Origin: Bacteroidales bacterium
GTDB taxonomy: Bacteria > Bacteroidota > Bacteroidia > Bacteroidales > UBA932
Direction of reading: 5' to 3'
DNA: 41,707 bases
Assembly (NCBI GenBank): GCA_012728975.1
Contig: JAAYDZ010000069.1
Coordinates: 1-41,707, forward strand
Both the position numbers and the translations under genes were made by a program. Position 1 is the stretch's first letter, and each line of letters begins with the position of its first letter. Positions 38,376 through 41,707 of this stretch are shown here, in pieces. The notes beneath the pieces were generated by a model that had not been told where the DNA came from, did no database searches, and saw only the letters and a list, made by a program, of their open reading frames with translations.

Positions 38376-40973
38376 ATGAAAATCTTCCGTAAACTTATTA
38401 ACGTAGCAATTGTTGCTGCAACAACATTGATACTTACATGCTGTATCTCTCCCGAGGCACGATTGCGCGCATCCGTTGAGCAGGATCTTACTGAAAAATT
38501 GGATTTGCTGGAGTACCGTTCAGACTTTGAGGCTGTACTTGACCTTTGCATAACAGACCAGGAGCGCGATGCAATCAAATTTCTTTATGCATATATGCCG
38601 CTTGGCGATATTGCCGATTATGACCCCCAACTCTTTGTGGAGGGTGTCAGAAGTGCTTTTAAAGCACGTGAAGAGATGCCCTGGGGCGATAATGTACCTG
38701 ATAATCTCTTTCGACACTACGTTCTCCCGCTAAGAGTAAATAATGAAAATCTCGATTCGGCCAGAACAGTTTTTTATCGTGAACTTAAACCGAGAGTGGA
38801 GGGACTCTCCATGTATGATGCGGTCCTTGAGGTCAATCACTGGTGTCATGAAAAGGTGACATATACTCCGAGTGATGCACGTACCTCAGCTCCTTTGGCC
38901 AGTGTGCGTACAGCATACGGTCGTTGCGGTGAGGAATCTACCTTTACCGTGACAGCCTTACGTGCTGTCGGAATCCCTGCAAGGCAGGTTTATACCCCGC
39001 GCTGGGCTCATACTGATGACAATCATGCCTGGGTGGAGGCCTGGGTGGAGGGGCAATGGCACTATTTGGGCGCTTGTGAGCCGGAGGCGTGTCTTGATGT
39101 GGCCTGGTTCAGCTCTACTGCCCTGCGCGCGCTGCTGATGCACAACCGCAGCTTTGGACGCTATGCCGGCAGTGAAGATGTTATACAACATACCGATTGC
39201 TTTACAGAGATCAATGTGACTGCCAATTACACGGAGACAGAGCGTCTTGCGGTCTGTGTAAAGGATGTATCAGGTGATGCGGTGCAGGGTGCCCTGGTGG
39301 AGTTTAAGATATACAACTATGCAGAATTTTACAGTGCGATAAAAGTCCTCTCAGATGCCCGTGGATATGCCTCGGCAATTCTCGGAAAGGGAGATGTTCT
39401 GGTGTGGGCCTCCAAAGATGGCGCTTATGGTTATGCGAAGGCACGGGCAAGGGAAGAGGTGGGTCAAGTGACAATTGTACTTGAGCACAAGTTAGGAGAT
39501 GTTTTTCAGGATGAAATAGATATTGTGCCGCCGGCTGAGGGGGAGGTCCCTGTGGTTATATCTCCTGAAGAGAAAGCGGCAAATGACCTGCGCCTTGCAT
39601 ATGAGGATTCCCTTCGTAACAGTTATGTCGCCACTTTTGTCAAACCTTTGGCAAATGATCCCGAAAATAGCTTCCTGGTAGCTTCCAGAGGCAACTGGAG
39701 AGAGATTTCTTCTTATCTGGAGCAGATCAAATCGGGCAGCAAATCCCGTTATCGTGACGGTATGCGTCTGCTTAGCCTCATAAGCGAAAAAGACCTGCGT
39801 GACACTCCTGCTTCCATACTCCTCGATCACCTTAACAACTTTTGTGGGGTAGAAGGAATGTATCCTCAGCAGCGGGAGATATGGTATAATTACGTGCTGA
39901 ATCCCCGTATCGGAAACGAATTGCTCAAGAGCTGGAGAGGAGAATTCCAGACTCTCGACCTCTCGCTCTCTCTAACTTCAGGAAGTGAGATTGCCGGTTA
40001 TGTACGCGACAACATCAAGGTTCTCGATCGCTACAATCCTCAGCGTATCCCTATTACCCCTTTGGGTGTTCATTATCTCCGTGCTGCGGATGCCCTTTCG
40101 CGTGACCGGTATTTCGTGGCACTCTGTCGCGCTCTCAATATCCCTGCGAGAATAGAGGAGATCAGCGGTAAGGTGCAGTACTACGATTCCGGATACTGGA
40201 TTGATGCCGCCGCTGAGCTCTCATCCGAGGGTACGGATGCCTCAGCTGTAAAGAATCCTTCCGGTTTTCTGATGATCACGGACAGCGATCTCGACAATAT
40301 TGACGACCCAAAATTTGAATCACATTTCACTATTGCTTCACTTGAAAATGGACTTATCAATACTCTCAATTTTCGTGACAAAGAGGGTATAGAGGGAACA
40401 ATGAGCGTTCGGAATGTCTTCAAAGAGCCGGTAGAACTCGATTGTGGCAGTTATCTGCTCACTACAGGCACTCGTATGGCCAGTGGTAAGGTCCTCGCAG
40501 TACTGCAATTTTTCAATATCGAAGAGGGGAATACCACCACTGTGGATCTTCGTCTGAGAGAGGATGATAAAGATTTACAGGTATTGGGCAATTTTTATGC
40601 AGATCCTTTGTTGCCACTTACCGGCAGGGGAATGTATATCCTTGCCTTTGTGTTACCCTCACACGAACCCAGTGACCATATTATCCGTACTCTTTTTGCC
40701 CATGAGTGGACTATTCCGGTAATTCTCTTTTTCGGCTCGGAAGCCGAAATGTCTCGCTTAAATCTGGAATTGTTCCCTCAGATACCTCATAAAGTCTCTG
40801 TTGCAACCGATAACAATAACACATTATCTGCTATTTGTGATGCAATGAAACTAGATCCTAAAAATCTTAAAATGCCATTGGTGGTAATAGCGGACAGTTT
40901 TGGCCGTATTTTCCTTACCTGCGACGGCTATTCCACCACTCTGCTCGACCAGTTAATTAAGGCGGAAAGATAA
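38376..40973 (+). CDS. Lipoprotein with transglutaminase-like domains and a C-terminal thioredoxin-like domain
   Basis: The 865-residue protein has a lipoprotein signal (LILTCC, Cys22 or Cys23). A transglutaminase-like core spans about 130-260, with a candidate triad C184 (GRCGEESTF), H217 (DDNHAWVEAW) and an acidic residue near 235-241. A carboxypeptidase-regulatory-like beta domain may follow (about 280-345). A second, degenerate transglutaminase-like region is at about 560-620 (VALCRALNIPARIEE, then YDSGYWIDAA). The last ~110 residues look thioredoxin-like (WTIPVILFFG..., PLVVIADSFGRIF) but have no CxxC. The enzyme likely acts on peptides in the periplasm. It stands alone. Confidence 0.8.
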   Translation: MKIFRKLINVAIVAATTLILTCCISPEARLRASVEQDLTEKLDLLEYRSDFEAVLDLCITDQERDAIKFLYAYMPLGDIADYDPQLFVEGVRSAFKAREEMPWGDNVPDNLFRHYVLPLRVNNENLDSARTVFYRELKPRVEGLSMYDAVLEVNHWCHEKVTYTPSDARTSAPLASVRTAYGRCGEESTFTVTALRAVGIPARQVYTPRWAHTDDNHAWVEAWVEGQWHYLGACEPEACLDVAWFSSTALRALLMHNRSFGRYAGSEDVIQHTDCFTEINVTANYTETERLAVCVKDVSGDAVQGALVEFKIYNYAEFYSAIKVLSDARGYASAILGKGDVLVWASKDGAYGYAKARAREEVGQVTIVLEHKLGDVFQDEIDIVPPAEGEVPVVISPEEKAANDLRLAYEDSLRNSYVATFVKPLANDPENSFLVASRGNWREISSYLEQIKSGSKSRYRDGMRLLSLISEKDLRDTPASILLDHLNNFCGVEGMYPQQREIWYNYVLNPRIGNELLKSWRGEFQTLDLSLSLTSGSEIAGYVRDNIKVLDRYNPQRIPITPLGVHYLRAADALSRDRYFVALCRALNIPARIEEISGKVQYYDSGYWIDAAAELSSEGTDASAVKNPSGFLMITDSDLDNIDDPKFESHFTIASLENGLINTLNFRDKEGIEGTMSVRNVFKEPVELDCGSYLLTTGTRMASGKVLAVLQFFNIEEGNTTTVDLRLREDDKDLQVLGNFYADPLLPLTGRGMYILAFVLPSHEPSDHIIRTLFAHEWTIPVILFFGSEAEMSRLNLELFPQIPHKVSVATDNNNTLSAICDAMKLDPKNLKMPLVVIADSFGRIFLTCDGYSTTLLDQLIKAER

Positions 40974-41004
40974 AAGACTACGATCTAAAAATTGTAAATC
41001 CGGC

Positions 41005-41046
41005 AATATGAAAAATGCACCTCAATTGAGGTGCATTTTTCATATT
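41005..41046. terminator. 42-bp perfect palindrome, bidirectional terminator
   Basis: The two 21-base arms are exact reverse complements centred on CAATTG. The arms begin with AATATGAAAAATG, so each strand has a G/C-containing stem flanked by an A-run and a T-run. It lies between the convergent transglutaminase-like gene and the last gene, and can end transcripts from both sides. Confidence 0.9.
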
Positions 41047-41059
41047 AAATATATGTAGG

Positions 41060-41707
41060 TTATCTCTTCGCGTTGCCTGGGATTTGTGCGCCGTAGCCCT
41101 GAACTGCTCCGAATAATTTGAGCGCATCTTCAAAAGGATATCTGTTGGCAAACATCGATGCGGAAGAGTCGATGGTTCCCTGCATATTCATGCCCATTGC
41201 CTGGCGGAATACATTTGCGCCGGAGTTGGGATCGAAATTGGTCTTTTCGTTATATGCAGCCTCAATAAAGCCTTTGAGATAAGGTTCGTTGATGACACCG
41301 TTGAAGATAGAGGGATCGGATACCGACTTGTTGCCGGAAACCTCCGCAAGTTGCTCCACATCGTCAAAGTCTTTTACCCACACCCGCAGGAACATACCGC
41401 CTCCGGGGAGACAGATGTCAGCCTGTTTGTTGAGGAAAAAGAGAGTGTTTTCGCAAGTTGTTATCTTCTCACGCTCCCTTGCAGCATTGCTATCAATACG
41501 ACAGCGGTCAAGACCTGAGAAAATACTGCAGCCGATAATGTTGTGGTCCAGATAACTGTGTACGCCATTCATATAACGATAGCCGTAACCCATGTCAGAC
41601 ATGTCTTTGAGACGTGACCAGCTGAAAAGGACAGTGTTATTGGTGAATTTCAGATCACAATAATCTGTTGCATAGCTTCCCGATACCTCCATTGCGGCCA
41701 TACGTAT
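41060..41707 (-). CDS. Unrecognised protein, possibly truncated at the window edge
   Basis: The frame encodes at least 213 residues from ATG at 41701 and is still open at the window end, so the true start may lie outside. Several Cys (for example IIGCSIFSGLDRC), a K-I-T-T-C-E-N-T-L-F-F-L stretch and a Gly-rich PGGGMFLRVWVKDFDD segment are visible. I saw no signal peptide or membrane helix in the visible part, and the C-terminus is Gly/Asn/Met-rich. I do not recognise a family. It is convergent with the transglutaminase-like gene across the 42-bp palindrome. Confidence 0.6.
   Translation of the reverse strand: MRMAAMEVSGSYATDYCDLKFTNNTVLFSWSRLKDMSDMGYGYRYMNGVHSYLDHNIIGCSIFSGLDRCRIDSNAAREREKITTCENTLFFLNKQADICLPGGGMFLRVWVKDFDDVEQLAEVSGNKSVSDPSIFNGVINEPYLKGFIEAAYNEKTNFDPNSGANVFRQAMGMNMQGTIDSSASMFANRYPFEDALKLFGAVQGYGAQIPGNAKR

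Overview
The window looks like a chromosomal segment of a Bacteroidales bacterium. Genes have Bacteroidetes-type architecture: fimbrillin lipoproteins, DUF3575/DUF3868, a DUF6515-like protein and a pair of NrfHA cytochromes with ResB/CcsA. Many start codons are preceded by the Bacteroidetes -7 element TAnnTTTG rather than an E. coli-type -10, and several operons use little Shine-Dalgarno signal. I cannot place it below the order with confidence; Porphyromonadaceae or Dysgonomonadaceae-like is a guess.

Layout. 1-~123: the edge of an IS3-family element (start of OrfA, running out of the window), followed by a heptamer tandem repeat. 170-4401 (minus): nrfH-nrfA-resB-ccsA, a complete ammonia-forming nitrite reductase operon with its own cytochrome c maturation (System II) genes. 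4617-11267 (minus): a seven-gene operon, TetR - TolC - HlyD-type fusion protein - two ABC ATPases - two ABC-2 permeases, which is the split-gene version of the E. coli cecR-ybhGFSR layout plus its own TolC. 11407-13528: divergent PfkB/adenosine-kinase-like and flippase-like genes from overlapping promoters.

13529-14218 is a 690-bp non-coding region ending in a promoter and a ~190-nt structured leader with a possible 26-codon ORF. It drives an 11.6-kb type V pilus (Mfa/Fim-like) operon at 14219-25765: DUF3575 barrel, DUF3868/OmpA protein, Mfa1-like stalk subunit, a GC-rich hairpin, FimB/Mfa2-like anchor with an Asp-Pro linker, and three large accessory or tip lipoproteins, closed by a strong terminator. 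Four of the five secreted subunits carry a T-K-[A/G] site where related fimbrillins are cleaved by a trypsin-like protease, and the presumed anchor lacks it. This operon with its leader is the most interesting part of the window.

25956-41707 is mostly housekeeping and envelope genes: an Rpn-type PD-(D/E)XK nuclease, an orphan HsdR N-terminal domain coupled to the CCA-adding enzyme, galE, a Ser/Arg-rich DUF6515-like protein, a family 2 glycosyltransferase, a stand-alone LysR-type HTH, an M16 protease, a conserved hypothetical coupled to DUF2147, cutC, a transglutaminase-like/thioredoxin-like lipoprotein, a 42-bp perfect palindrome as bidirectional terminator, and a partial unknown gene at the right edge. 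No tRNA, rRNA or CRISPR array was seen.
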